A DNA stretch of 64,000 nucleotides, from assembly GCF_963675585.1 (NCBI RefSeq), contig NZ_OY776411.1, positions 315,001-379,000 of the forward strand, written 5' to 3'. Numbering within the stretch: the stretch's first letter is position 1; each line of letters begins with the position of its first letter. The notes below the pieces were generated by a model that saw only the letters and a list, made by a program, of their open reading frames with translations, was not told the DNA's origin and did not search any database. Positions 27,231 through 36,859 of this stretch are shown here, one piece after another. This DNA is from an uncultured Draconibacterium sp. GTDB taxonomy: Bacteria > Bacteroidota > Bacteroidia > Bacteroidales > Prolixibacteraceae. The position numbers were made by a program, and so were the translations under genes.

Positions 27231-28053
27231 TTTAGTTAAACGAACCATATTTGGAGCAGTATATGTTTTGATAATGCTTGGTGGAATTCTAATCCATCCT
27301 TTTGCTTTTGCAGTAGTATTTGCTGTCATCCTGTTTTTTACGCAATTTGAGTTTTATGCGGTGGTTGAACAAGCCGGCCACAAACCATCAAAATGGGTAG
27401 GAACGATTTCAGGAGTGCTCTTTTTTCTATTAAGTTTTTTCCTTTCCATCGGATTTTTACCAAAAGCCTTTGGCTTTACATTTCTGGCTATAATCGTATT
27501 CATGTTTATTTTTGAGCTGTTTAGCAGCCGGCAAAATACCCTGGAAAACAGTGGGCTGAGTGTACTTGGTTTTATTTATATAGCAGGCCCTTTTAGTTTA
27601 ATGAATTTTGTGGCTCACGCGTCAATAAACGGACAGAGTAATCGGTTTTATCCCTGGGTTTTGGCAGGTATATTATTTATTCTCTGGGTAAACGATTCGT
27701 TTGCTTACCTTATTGGTTCTGCATTTGGAAAGCACAAAATGTGTCAGAAAATATCTCCTAAAAAATCGTGGGAAGGATTAATTGGCGGTGCTGTTTTTGC
27801 CACAATAATGGGAATTATTAATGCGCTACTTTTTCAGGAAATAAGCATGACCAGCTGGATAATAATTGCTCTGCTAACTGTTGCATTCGGCACATTGGGC
27901 GATTTGTTCCAATCAAAAATTAAACGCGAAATCGGAGTTAAGGATTCGGGAAACATCTTACCCGGCCACGGAGGATTTCTGGATCGGCTGGATAGTCTGC
28001 TTTTCGCCATCCCTATAATTTTTATTTGGCTGATTTTTTCGGGGAACTTATAA
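27223..28053 (+). CDS. cdsA: Phosphatidate cytidylyltransferase
   Basis: A 276-residue integral membrane enzyme that makes CDP-diacylglycerol from phosphatidate and CTP. It has about eight hydrophobic segments and a perfect family signature near the C-terminus: SKIKREIGVKDSGNILPGHG followed by GFLDRLD. Also seen are WVNDSFAYLIGSAFGKHK and SPKKSWEGLIGG, both conserved. Start GTG at 27223; no ATG fits. It is followed 15 bases later by pssA, which uses its product. Confidence 0.96.
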   Translation: MSNLVKRTIFGAVYVLIMLGGILIHPFAFAVVFAVILFFTQFEFYAVVEQAGHKPSKWVGTISGVLFFLLSFFLSIGFLPKAFGFTFLAIIVFMFIFELFSSRQNTLENSGLSVLGFIYIAGPFSLMNFVAHASINGQSNRFYPWVLAGILFILWVNDSFAYLIGSAFGKHKMCQKISPKKSWEGLIGGAVFATIMGIINALLFQEISMTSWIIIALLTVAFGTLGDLFQSKIKREIGVKDSGNILPGHGGFLDRLDSLLFAIPIIFIWLIFSGNL

Positions 28054-28068
28054 TTTTAAGCTTTTTTT

Positions 28069-28818
28069 ATGCGTACTATTATCCGACAAATACCAAATTT
28101 TATAACGAGTTTAAACCTGACATCGGGAGTACTGGCTACAATTTTTGCCATTGATGGTCACTTAATTTGGGCAGGTATATTTATTTGCCTGGCATCGGTA
28201 TTCGACTTTTTTGACGGACTGGCTGCCAGGGCTTTAAAAGCCTACTCCGACACAGGAAAACAACTCGACTCATTATCCGATTTAGTATCGTTTGGTGTAG
28301 CTCCGGGCGCAATACTTTTTACCTTACTCGAATTCTCGCTTTATGGAAAGAACCAAGCCATTTATGAAATAAGCGGGCAGTGGTACGAATGGATCATCTT
28401 ATTTTCATCATTACTGATACCAATTTTTGGAGCAATTCGCCTGGCCCGCTTCAATGTGAATTCAAGCGGCGAAACATTTTTCAGAGGATTAGCTATTCCA
28501 TCAAACGGTATTTTTTGGGCATCGATGGGGTTAATGCTTGAATTTCCGAAATACCAGGAATACTTTAAACACATTTATTCAACAAAAATACTGGTAATGC
28601 TGGGTATATTTTTCGCCGGAATGATGGTAATAAATATGCCTATGTTTTCATTAAAATTGAGCAATTTTTCGTGGAAAGACAATTGGTTTCGTTACATTTT
28701 TCTGATAATTGCAGGCATTCTTCTAGCCGTATTAAATGTATATGGCCTCGCGCTTACCATTCTTCTTTACATTATTTTGAATTCAATATTTTACTTATTC
28801 AAAGTAAAAATATCTTAG
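28069..28818 (+). CDS. pssA: CDP-diacylglycerol--serine O-phosphatidyltransferase
   Basis: A 249-residue membrane enzyme that transfers a phosphatidyl group to serine, the first step to phosphatidylethanolamine. It carries the CDP-alcohol phosphotransferase signature DGLAARALKAYSDTGKQLDS followed by LSD, with the three catalytic aspartates in DG-x2-AR-x8-G-x3-D-x3-D spacing. About seven hydrophobic segments. It follows cdsA directly, so substrate supply and use are coupled in one operon. An inverted repeat at 28976-29012 lies beyond the stop codon. Confidence 0.96.
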   Translation: MRTIIRQIPNFITSLNLTSGVLATIFAIDGHLIWAGIFICLASVFDFFDGLAARALKAYSDTGKQLDSLSDLVSFGVAPGAILFTLLEFSLYGKNQAIYEISGQWYEWIILFSSLLIPIFGAIRLARFNVNSSGETFFRGLAIPSNGIFWASMGLMLEFPKYQEYFKHIYSTKILVMLGIFFAGMMVINMPMFSLKLSNFSWKDNWFRYIFLIIAGILLAVLNVYGLALTILLYIILNSIFYLFKVKIS

Positions 28819-28975
28819 CCTTTAACATAAAATAAATCATTGGGACAAATCCAACGAGCCTGGATTTAAACAAAAAAAGCCCCTGAAAACGGAAGAAAAT
28901 ATTTTCCCCGAGGGAAAGATTTATAATACGCCATGACAAATTGACTTCCGAAACCAGGAGCTAGAATTTTAACAC

Positions 28976-29012
28976 ACTTTACAAATGCCTTGACAAGAAG
29001 CATTTGTAAAGT
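28976..29012. repeat. 13-bp perfect inverted repeat between convergent genes
   Basis: ACTTTACAAATGC (28976-28988) and GCATTTGTAAAGT (29000-29012) are exact reverse complements around an 11-base loop. It lies between the ends of pssA and the convergent regulator gene. It may act as a bidirectional terminator, though no long T run follows on either strand. The rest of the 250-base spacer shows no gene. Confidence 0.6.
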
Positions 29013-29068
29013 ACTAAACAACAAATAGCGAAAGTTGTTTTTAAATCAGAAAATAATTTGAAAATTTC

Positions 29069-30232
29069 TTACTTCAAAGGTGCGGCAAAACGTAAAACAT
29101 CGGCCTCGTTAATCTCCTTATCGCAAAGAATAATCAGCCTTTCAATCACATTTCGAAATTCGCGAACGTTACCTGTCCAGTTAATTTTTTGTAGTTCTTG
29201 TATGGCCTTATCCGTAATTGTTTTCTCCGGCATACCGTACTCTTTGCAAATTTGAGTGATAAAATGGTTCGCCAAAAGCGGAATATCATCCAGGCGGTCG
29301 TTCAGCGATGGTACATGAATTAATATTACGCTTAAGCGGTGGTATAAATCTTCACGAAACTTATTGGCAGCAATTTCATCCGACAGGTTTTTATTTGTTG
29401 CCGCCACAACACGTACATCTACTTTTATGTGTTTATCGCCACCAACCCTGCTAATAATACTTTCTTGCAAGGCTCTTAAAACCTTGGCTTGCGCCGACAA
29501 ACTCATGTCTCCTATTTCGTCGAGAAAAAGAGTACCGCCATTGGCTTGTTCAAATTTTCCCTTTCGTTGTTTAACGGCCGAGGTGAATGCTCCCTTTTCA
29601 TGCCCAAACAATTCACTTTCGATCAACTCTGATGGAATTGCAGCACAGTTCACTTCCACAAATGGTCCCGAGGAACGCGTACTGTTATCGTGTATGCGGC
29701 GTGCGACCAGTTCTTTTCCAGAGCCATTTGCCCCGGTAATTAATATTCGTGCATCAGTGGGCGCAACGCGGTCAGCCATATTAATAATATCGTTAATCGC
29801 TTTAGACTCCCCAATGATTTCGTATTTCTTATTTACCTTCTTTTTCAGAATTTTAGTTTCGGTAACCAAATTCGATTTGTCCATTGCATTACGAATTGTA
29901 ATCAGCAAACGGTTCAAATCCAAAGGTTTTTCGATGTAATCAAAAGCTCCTTTTTTTATTGAATCTACAGCAGTATCAATGTTTCCGTGACCTGAAATCA
30001 TAACAACTGGAGTATCGGGCGCCAAAACTACCAGTCGTTCCAACACTTCAATACCATCCAAACCTGGCATTTTGATATCGCACAAAATTACATCGTACTC
30101 TGCCGATTTAATTTTCTCTAATCCTTTGTTCCCGTCTTCCGCTAAATCCACTTCATATTTTTCATACTCCAATATATCTTTTAGCGTATTTCGTATACTT
30201 CTCTCGTCGTCTATTACCAGGATTTTTGACAT
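29069..30232 (-). CDS. NtrC-type sigma-54 response regulator lacking a DNA-binding domain
   Basis: A 387-residue protein. Residues 1-~118 are a receiver domain (acid pocket D8/D9, phospho-acceptor D52 in ILCDIKMPG, Lys in DYIEKPL). Residues ~140-375 are a sigma-54 AAA+ domain with Walker A ITGANGSGKE, Walker B GGTLFLDEIGDM and the sigma-54 contact loop ESELFGHEKGAFTSA, where the canonical GAFTGA has Ser for Gly. The protein ends shortly after the AAA+ lid (NEADVLRFAAPLK), without the Fis-type helix-turn-helix found in most NtrC proteins (about 450-480 residues). It may act without specific DNA binding or through a partner. No histidine kinase gene is adjacent. Confidence 0.88.
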   Translation of the reverse strand: MSKILVIDDERSIRNTLKDILEYEKYEVDLAEDGNKGLEKIKSAEYDVILCDIKMPGLDGIEVLERLVVLAPDTPVVMISGHGNIDTAVDSIKKGAFDYIEKPLDLNRLLITIRNAMDKSNLVTETKILKKKVNKKYEIIGESKAINDIINMADRVAPTDARILITGANGSGKELVARRIHDNSTRSSGPFVEVNCAAIPSELIESELFGHEKGAFTSAVKQRKGKFEQANGGTLFLDEIGDMSLSAQAKVLRALQESIISRVGGDKHIKVDVRVVAATNKNLSDEIAANKFREDLYHRLSVILIHVPSLNDRLDDIPLLANHFITQICKEYGMPEKTITDKAIQELQKINWTGNVREFRNVIERLIILCDKEINEADVLRFAAPLK

Positions 30233-30812
30233 AATCTATTTTCTAAATGAATTGTAAAAATAATGTTCCTTGTGCTGATACAAAAATGGTTCCAATAAAA
30301 AATGAGTTTCTAAAATTACAGAAATTGAAAAAAGAGAGTTTGGTGTAAAATACTGTCCCCAAAAAATGCCTCATTCATAGTAATACAGGCATTCGCAAGT
30401 GATATTTTGAGCTACAATTTGATGCACCGGTTGGTTTTACACAAAAATAATTTGTTCGAAAATTTAACATTAAATACCGTACATACCTGTGTTACAATAC
30501 AATTTAGCTAATCATGTTTTAGAACATGACAAGGCACACAGGCCTTAAGCAGCACTAGTTCCATTAATGTAACATTTACAATAAGTGCTTCTTTTGCCTT
30601 TCATTTGAAATAAAATATTTGCACATGTTGTAATATTCCATATTTTTGTCAACCATAGTTATTGTCATTTTTACATAATGCCTTTGTTTATTGGCTGAAT
30701 GAAAACTTACTAACTAAGCTGTTGATGAAGATAGGAATACTATTAACTACTTTTAATTGTCTTTATCCGACATGCAAAAGATGAAAAGAAACAAATCATC
30801 AATCAAACTATA
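30233..30812. other. 580-base intergenic region with regulatory signals, no gene seen
   Basis: This AT-rich spacer separates the NtrC-type regulator from the divergent cellobiose operon. No credible open frame is present. It contains a perfect dyad (30512-30529), a wider pair of arms CCTGTGT (30486-30492) and ACACAGG (30536-30542) around it, and a -7 box TATTTTTG at 30641-30648, about 165 bases upstream of the symporter ATG. The long leader after the -7 box has no recognised riboswitch. Confidence 0.5.
30512..30529. promoter_or_regulatory. Dyad operator candidate upstream of the cellobiose operon
   Basis: TCATGTTttagAACATGA is a perfect 7-bp inverted repeat with a 4-base centre, a size usual for a dimeric regulator. 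It lies about 110 bases upstream of the predicted -7 box at 30641. The regulator is unknown; no LacI- or AraC-type gene is adjacent. Confidence 0.4.
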
Positions 30813-32429
30813 ATGAACTTAAGAAACCACAAATTATCTGTTTTAGAAAAGATTGGATATGCGCTGGGAGACGGTGCTGCCAACATTGCCTGGCGGGGAG
30901 TATCTACATTTTTGCTGTTTTTCTATACTGATGTTTTCGGGATTACAGCTGCTGCAGCCGGACTTTTATTGCTTGTGGCACGTTTTAGCGATGGAGTAAG
31001 CGATGTTGCCATGGGAATTATTGGCGACAGAACCAATACAAAATACGGCAAGTTTCGTCCCTGGGTTTTATGGACGGCCATCCCCCTGGCAGTTATTTTA
31101 TCCTTGTTGTTTACAACTCCCAATATAGGAAATACAGGAAAAATTGTTTACGCCTATATCACATATATTTTATTCACACTGATTTATACGGCCAATAACA
31201 TTCCTTACGGGGCGTTAATGGCAGTAATGACCGGCGACAATAAAGAACGAACCAGCATCGGGTCGTTTCGTATGGTTGGAGCTTTTGCCGGAGGTATGAT
31301 CGTACAGGGAGCTTTGTTGTTTCTGGTAGCTTATTTCGGAAACGTCAACCCATCTATCGACTTAACCAAAATTAATGAAACAAGATATGAAGTATCCGTT
31401 TCATCACCACAAAAAGTACCCAATGCAAAAATTAATACAAAAGATGGTATTGCGAAATTGTATTGGGCTGATGTTGAAGAAGGGGTTGCAGATGATCCGG
31501 CACCTTACATAAGTTTCTCGATGCTACCTGATAAAACGTATTTGTTCATTGTTGACGGGGAAGTTGATTTAAGCACTGAGAAAATATCGTTGATCAACCA
31601 GAAAAAGGGATATCGCAATTCTATTTATGTACTTTCAGTATTCCTTGCTATTTTTATGTTTCTCACATTTGTTAGCACAAAAGAGCGTGTGTCGCCTCCA
31701 AAAACTCAGCGAACAAATCTGAAACAAGATTTAAAAGACCTGGTAAAAAACAAACCATGGCTGGTGCTGCTAATTGTGGGTCTTTTATGGACCATTTACA
31801 ACTCCACAAAACAGGGTATGGTAATGTACTATTTTACCATGTACCTAAACAATCAGTTGTTGGCAGCTTCGTACCTAATCGGACTAATGGTAGCATCTAT
31901 TGCTGGCGCCATGGTTACTGCCTCTTTGAGTAAAAAAATAGGAAAGAAAAAACTGTTTATTTATGCTTTATTATTCTCCGGCGGAGTAAATGCTTTACTC
32001 TTTTTCTGCGGGCCGCAAGATATCGGTGCAATTTTCACCATAGGTATTATTTCAGAATTTGGAGCTGCCATATTTCCAACCTTATACTTTACAATGTTGG
32101 GCGATGTTGCCGACTACTCGGAATATAAAAACAGCCGTCGGGCCACAGGTTTGGTTTATTCGGCAGGTTCGTTTGTTACCAAGTTTGGTGGTGGATTAGC
32201 AGCCGCATTAATTGGTGCAGTGTTGGCGGCATTTAATTACGACGGCATGGATTCAAGCACTATTGAGGGAGCTATCCCCGGAATTAAAATGCTGATGAGC
32301 TGGATTCCTGCTTTGGTTGCACTACTGGCAGCAATTATGATGTCTGTTTACCCGCTTTCTCAAACAAAACTCGACGAAATAACAATCGAACTCAACGATC
32401 GAAGAGAAAATGAGCTTTCAATCAATTAA
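30813..32429 (+). CDS. GPH-family glycoside:cation symporter with a large central insertion
   Basis: A 538-residue transporter of the glycoside-pentoside-hexuronide:cation symporter family (MelB/XynB-like MFS). The N-terminus EKIGYALGDGAANIAWRG and the loop RFSDGVSDVAMGIIGDRT with KYGKFRPWV are the family hallmarks; IYTANNIPYGALMAVMTGD follows. Twelve helices are expected, but residues ~178-268 form a polar insertion between helices 5 and 6 (ISFSMLPDKTYLFIVDGEVD), which makes the protein longer than the usual ~450-480. It is 29 bases upstream of a GH94 phosphorylase, so it probably imports cellobiose or a related beta-glucan disaccharide. Confidence 0.88.
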   Translation: MNLRNHKLSVLEKIGYALGDGAANIAWRGVSTFLLFFYTDVFGITAAAAGLLLLVARFSDGVSDVAMGIIGDRTNTKYGKFRPWVLWTAIPLAVILSLLFTTPNIGNTGKIVYAYITYILFTLIYTANNIPYGALMAVMTGDNKERTSIGSFRMVGAFAGGMIVQGALLFLVAYFGNVNPSIDLTKINETRYEVSVSSPQKVPNAKINTKDGIAKLYWADVEEGVADDPAPYISFSMLPDKTYLFIVDGEVDLSTEKISLINQKKGYRNSIYVLSVFLAIFMFLTFVSTKERVSPPKTQRTNLKQDLKDLVKNKPWLVLLIVGLLWTIYNSTKQGMVMYYFTMYLNNQLLAASYLIGLMVASIAGAMVTASLSKKIGKKKLFIYALLFSGGVNALLFFCGPQDIGAIFTIGIISEFGAAIFPTLYFTMLGDVADYSEYKNSRRATGLVYSAGSFVTKFGGGLAAALIGAVLAAFNYDGMDSSTIEGAIPGIKMLMSWIPALVALLAAIMMSVYPLSQTKLDEITIELNDRRENELSIN

Positions 32430-32458
32430 AAAAAGAACAACAATAAAAACATATAATA

Positions 32459-34894
32459 ATGAAATTTGGATTTTTTGACGATAAAAAGAAGGAGTATGTA
32501 ATTACCAATCCTGAAACGCCATGGCCATGGATTAATTACCTTGGAAATAAAGATTTCTTCTCTTTAATTTCGAACACAGCAGGAGGATATTCATTTTATA
32601 AAGATGCCAAATTTCGTCGCCTGACAAGATACCGGTACAACAACGTTCCAATGGACTCGGGAGGCCGCTATTTTTATATAAAAGACGAAGACACGATTTG
32701 GTCGCCGGGATGGAAACCCTGCAAAACCAAACTCGACAATTACGAGTGTCGCCATGGTATGAATTATACCAAAATTAAAGGGGCCAAAGATGGTGTTACT
32801 GCTGACGTTCTGTTTTTTGTTCCTCAGAATACACACGCTGAAGTACAAAAGCTTACGTTAAGCAACAGCGGTTCCGATGTAAAAAAACTAAAGCTTTTTT
32901 CGTTTACCGAATGGGCACTTTGGAATGCGGCCACCGATATGGAAAACTTTCAGCGTAACTTTTCTACCGGAGAAGTGGAAATTGACGGCTCCACTTTGTA
33001 CCATAAAACCGAATACCGCGAACGCAGAAACCACTATGCATTTTATACGGTAAATACCGAGATTGCCGGTTTCGATACCGATCGTGAAACGTTTATGGGG
33101 CTTTACAATGGTTTCGACGAACCAAAAGTTGTAGCAGATGGCCAGTCAAAAATGAGCGTTGCTCATGGTTGGTCACCCATTGCATCGCATTCCATTGAAG
33201 TTGAACTACAACCCGGCGAATCGAAAGATTTTGTATTTGTTTTAGGATACATCGAAAATGAACAAGATGAGAAATGGGAATCAAAAGGTATAATCAATAA
33301 AACCAAAGCCAAAGCGCTTATTTCGAAATTCGATACCAGCGAAAAAGTGGATGCTGCTTTTGCGGAATTAAACCAGTACTGGGACGATTTGCTGCAAATT
33401 TACAATGTAGATTCAGGAGATGAAAAACTGGACAGAATGGTAAACATCTGGAACCAGTATCAATGTATGATCACCTTCTGTTTCTCGCGCTCAGCTTCAT
33501 TCTTCGAAAGTGGAATTGGCCGTGGTATGGGTTTCCGCGATTCGAACCAGGATTTAATCGGATTCGTACATCAAATTCCGGAACGTGCCCGCGAGCGAAT
33601 TATTGATATTGCTTCAACCCAATTCCAGAACGGAGCATGCTACCATCAGTACCAACCACTTACCAAAAGAGGAAACAATGAAATTGGTGGTGGATTTAAC
33701 GACGATCCAATGTGGCTCGTTTTAGGAACCATCAGCTATATAAAAGAAACCGGCGACTTCGCTATTTTAGATGAAATGGTACCCTTCGATAACGACATGA
33801 GCGTTGCCAAAACATTATTCGATCACCTTACCATTTCCTTTGATTTTACAGTAAACAATTTAGGCCCGCACGGACTTCCTTTAATCGGTAGAGCCGACTG
33901 GAACGACTGCTTAAACCTGAACTGTTTCTCGAACGATCCAAATGACTCGTTCCAAACCACTGAAAACAAATCGGAAGGATCAAAAGCTGAATCATTAATG
34001 ATTGCAGGTTTGTTTGTGGTTTACGGACGTGATTATGTGGAGCTGTGCAATGTACTTGGCAAAACAGAAGAAGCAGCACGAGCCCAAAAACATGTGGACA
34101 ATATGGTTGAAGCCGTTAAAAAAAGCGGTTGGGACGGCGAATGGTTTTTACGTGCTTACGACTACTTCGGAAATAAAATTGGAAGCAACGAAAACGAAGA
34201 AGGTAAAATATTTATCGAATCGAACGGCTGGTGTAGTATGGCCGGAATTGGAAAAGAAGAAGGGCTGGTTGAAAAAGCACTCGACTCGGTAAAAGAGCGT
34301 TTGGATTGCGAACATGGAATCGTTCTGAACAATCCTGCTTTTACAAAATATTACATTGAATATGGCGAAATTTCGAGCTATCCGGAAGGATACAAAGAAA
34401 ACGCCGGAATTTTCTGTCACAACAATCCCTGGATTATGCTTGGCGAAACAGTGATTGGAAGAGGTGATCGTGCCTGGGACTATTTCAAAAAAATATGTCC
34501 TTCCTATTTGGAAGACAAGAGTGAATTGCACAAAACCGAGCCTTACGTATATTCGCAAATGATTGCCGGAAAAGATGCCTTTAAACCCGGTGAAGCCAAA
34601 AATTCGTGGTTAACCGGAACGGCAGCATGGAATTTTTATACCATCAGTCAATACATTCTTGGTGTGCGGCCACATTACAAGGGGCTGGAGATTGATCCGT
34701 GTATTCCTCACGATTGGAAAACGTACAAAATATCGCGCAAATTCAGGGGTGCTACCTATAAAATTGAGGTGATCAATCCGAATGCTTCTAGCAAAGGAGT
34801 AAAACAAATTACTCTCGACGATAAACCTGTTGAAGGAAATGTACTTCCGATAATGCCCGAAGGAACTTATACCGTAAAAGTCGAAATGATTTAA
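32459..34894 (+). CDS. GH94 glycoside phosphorylase, probably cellobiose phosphorylase
   Basis: An 811-residue cytoplasmic enzyme with no signal peptide. It phosphorolyses a beta-linked disaccharide to alpha-glucose 1-phosphate and glucose, saving one ATP. The N-terminal beta-sandwich starts [18 protein letters not shown] and has [17 protein letters not shown]; the (alpha/alpha)6 barrel carries [13 protein letters not shown] and the acid-containing [11 protein letters not shown] (D480 and D483), then the C-terminal [11 protein letters not shown] and GLEIDPCIP. Length matches cellobiose phosphorylases (~810-820). Close relatives act on chitobiose or laminaribiose, but the GH9 endoglucanase downstream favours cellobiose. 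A 9-bp stem at 34917-34944 follows. Confidence 0.88.
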   Translation: MKFGFFDDKKKEYVITNPETPWPWINYLGNKDFFSLISNTAGGYSFYKDAKFRRLTRYRYNNVPMDSGGRYFYIKDEDTIWSPGWKPCKTKLDNYECRHGMNYTKIKGAKDGVTADVLFFVPQNTHAEVQKLTLSNSGSDVKKLKLFSFTEWALWNAATDMENFQRNFSTGEVEIDGSTLYHKTEYRERRNHYAFYTVNTEIAGFDTDRETFMGLYNGFDEPKVVADGQSKMSVAHGWSPIASHSIEVELQPGESKDFVFVLGYIENEQDEKWESKGIINKTKAKALISKFDTSEKVDAAFAELNQYWDDLLQIYNVDSGDEKLDRMVNIWNQYQCMITFCFSRSASFFESGIGRGMGFRDSNQDLIGFVHQIPERARERIIDIASTQFQNGACYHQYQPLTKRGNNEIGGGFNDDPMWLVLGTISYIKETGDFAILDEMVPFDNDMSVAKTLFDHLTISFDFTVNNLGPHGLPLIGRADWNDCLNLNCFSNDPNDSFQTTENKSEGSKAESLMIAGLFVVYGRDYVELCNVLGKTEEAARAQKHVDNMVEAVKKSGWDGEWFLRAYDYFGNKIGSNENEEGKIFIESNGWCSMAGIGKEEGLVEKALDSVKERLDCEHGIVLNNPAFTKYYIEYGEISSYPEGYKENAGIFCHNNPWIMLGETVIGRGDRAWDYFKKICPSYLEDKSELHKTEPYVYSQMIAGKDAFKPGEAKNSWLTGTAAWNFYTISQYILGVRPHYKGLEIDPCIPHDWKTYKISRKFRGATYKIEVINPNASSKGVKQITLDDKPVEGNVLPIMPEGTYTVKVEMI

Positions 34895-34916
34895 TTTGGC
34901 TATATAAATCTATTAT

Positions 34917-34944
34917 TCTTGCCTGTGGTAAAAAGCAGGCAAGA
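34917..34944 (+). terminator. Stem-loop after the GH94 gene
   Basis: TCTTGCCTG (34917-34925) and CAGGCAAGA (34936-34944) form a perfect 9-bp stem with a 10-base loop, 22 bases after the stop codon. No strong T run follows, so it may be a partial terminator, a processing or stability hairpin, or an attenuator before the GH9 gene. Confidence 0.5.
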
Positions 34945-35048
34945 TTACATTAAGAATTCACAATACTGTTTAAACAATCCGTATGAGATAAACCTGATTT
35001 ATATTTTGAATAATTATTCATTCAAACATTAACCTTAAATTTAAACCT

Positions 35049-36755
35049 ATGAAACCAATTCTAAGCAAATTACTCGTATACTTAGCGGTAAGCCTGGTAA
35101 TTCTTTTTTCATCGTGCACTCCCACCACACGAACCATAAACGAAACTTATTCTGAAAACATTTTAATTAACCAGCTGGGTTATAAACCAAATGCAGAAAA
35201 GAAAGCATTGATACGAGCCGATGTTGATGTATTTGAATTAGTCGACAAAACCGGGAAAGTAGTTTTTGAGGCTCCTGCCGGAGAATTCAAATACTGGGAA
35301 CTTTCAGGCGACTCGGTTCGTTTGGCCGACTTTACTTCGTTTAACACAAGCGGCGAGTATCATATTTGCATTAATGGCACCGAATTATCCTCCCCTTTTG
35401 TTATCAACGATAATCCATTCAATGGTTTAGCCGATGCAGTTCTTAAATCCTATTATTACGCCCGATGTGGTGTTGATATTACCGAAAAGTTTGGCGAAAA
35501 ATGGAACTGGAAAGCCGGTCATCCGGATACAAACGTATTAATTCATGCCTCGGCTGCCGACAAAAACAGACCTGAAGGCACATCCATTTCGTCGCCGGGA
35601 GGCTGGTACGATGCCGGCGATTTTGGCAAATACATTGTAAACAGTGGCATTTCTACCTATACGCTGCTATTAAGTGCTACACTAAATTCTGAATTTCATA
35701 AATTACAAAACATAAACATTCCTGAATCAGGAAACAATCTTCCTGATATTTTAAATGAAAGCCTGGTTAATTTAAAGTGGATGCTAACGATGCAGGATCC
35801 CAACGATGGGGGATTATACCACAAACTTACCACCAAAAATTTTGTTGGATTTGTTCTTCCGTCAGAAACAAACGAGCAACGTTATGTGGTTCAAAAAAGC
35901 ACTTCGGCCGCTCTTGATTTTGCAGCTACAATGGCATATGCATCGCGAATTTTTGAAAAATACAATATGCCGGACCTGGCCAATACAATGAAAATAAGTG
36001 CCGAAAAAGCCTGGTTATGGGCCATAAAAAATCCGGATGTGATATACAATCAACCCAAAGATATTTCAACGGGCGGATATGGAGACAATCGCCTTGTGGA
36101 TGAATGGTTTTGGGCTGCAGCTGAAATGTACTTGCTAAGCGGAGAAGAAAGTTATAAGGAGGTAATGCTTAGCAACTACGAAAAACCGGTTACGCCCAAA
36201 TGGAATGTGGTGAATACTCTCGGGATTATTTCTTTACTGACTTCAGACAAACGAGGCGAATTTGAAGATTTTGAAAAAGACTTTATTGAATATGCAGACA
36301 ATATGCTGGCCATTGAAAAAGAATCTCCTTACCTGGTTAGCACCAACAAATTTGCATGGGGAAGCAACTCGGATGTGGCGAACGATGGCATGCTAAAACT
36401 AATTGCCTACCATTTGAGCGGCAATGAAAAATACATTGTTTCGGCACAAAACGATCTGGATTACATTTTAGGAAGAAATGCTACGGGCTATTCGTTTGTA
36501 ACAGGTTTCGGATCTAAACCACCAATGCACATTCACAACCGGATTTCGTCAGCCGACGCAGTTGAAGAACCTGTACCCGGTTATTTGGCAGGTGGCCCAA
36601 ATACGGTTGTATTAAACGACTGTGCAGCACAAAATGTCGAAAGAAGCTTATTTCCTGCAAAATCATACACCGATACAGAATGCAGTTATTCAACCAACGA
36701 AACGGCGATTAACTGGAATGCTCCTCTTGTATTTTTAACGGCAGGATTAAATTAA
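35049..36755 (+). CDS. GH9 endoglucanase-like lipoprotein with N-terminal Ig-like domain
   Basis: A 568-residue lipoprotein (signal ending VILFSSC, Cys23). Residues ~38-125 form the CelD_N immunoglobulin-like domain (ILINQLGYKPNAEKKALI, FTSFNTSGEYHICI). The GH9 catalytic barrel follows with WYDAGDFGKY, holding the two catalytic-region aspartates D188 and D191, and near the end the conserved NRISSADA/GYLAGGPN region and TNETAINWN with the acid Glu551. Such enzymes cut beta-1,4-glucan; the lipid anchor places it at the outer membrane or in the periplasm, where it would feed cello-oligosaccharides to the symporter and GH94 enzyme upstream. It lies 154 bases after GH94. Confidence 0.92.
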   Translation: MKPILSKLLVYLAVSLVILFSSCTPTTRTINETYSENILINQLGYKPNAEKKALIRADVDVFELVDKTGKVVFEAPAGEFKYWELSGDSVRLADFTSFNTSGEYHICINGTELSSPFVINDNPFNGLADAVLKSYYYARCGVDITEKFGEKWNWKAGHPDTNVLIHASAADKNRPEGTSISSPGGWYDAGDFGKYIVNSGISTYTLLLSATLNSEFHKLQNINIPESGNNLPDILNESLVNLKWMLTMQDPNDGGLYHKLTTKNFVGFVLPSETNEQRYVVQKSTSAALDFAATMAYASRIFEKYNMPDLANTMKISAEKAWLWAIKNPDVIYNQPKDISTGGYGDNRLVDEWFWAAAEMYLLSGEESYKEVMLSNYEKPVTPKWNVVNTLGIISLLTSDKRGEFEDFEKDFIEYADNMLAIEKESPYLVSTNKFAWGSNSDVANDGMLKLIAYHLSGNEKYIVSAQNDLDYILGRNATGYSFVTGFGSKPPMHIHNRISSADAVEEPVPGYLAGGPNTVVLNDCAAQNVERSLFPAKSYTDTECSYSTNETAINWNAPLVFLTAGLN

Positions 36756-36777
36756 ACGATGTTCAGATAAGACCAAT

Positions 36778-36811
36778 AAAAATCCCGAAGATGTAAATCT
36801 CCGGGATTTTT
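36778..36811. terminator. Bidirectional intrinsic terminator
   Basis: AAAAATCCCG (36778-36787) and CGGGATTTTT (36802-36811) are exact reverse complements around 14 bases. With A and T tracts on the outer sides it can stop transcription from the GH9 gene on the plus strand and from the sulfur operon on the minus strand. Confidence 0.85.
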
Positions 36812-36859
36812 CAATATTATTCGAATATAAGAAATTAAGTTTCTGGTTTTTGCAGGCTT

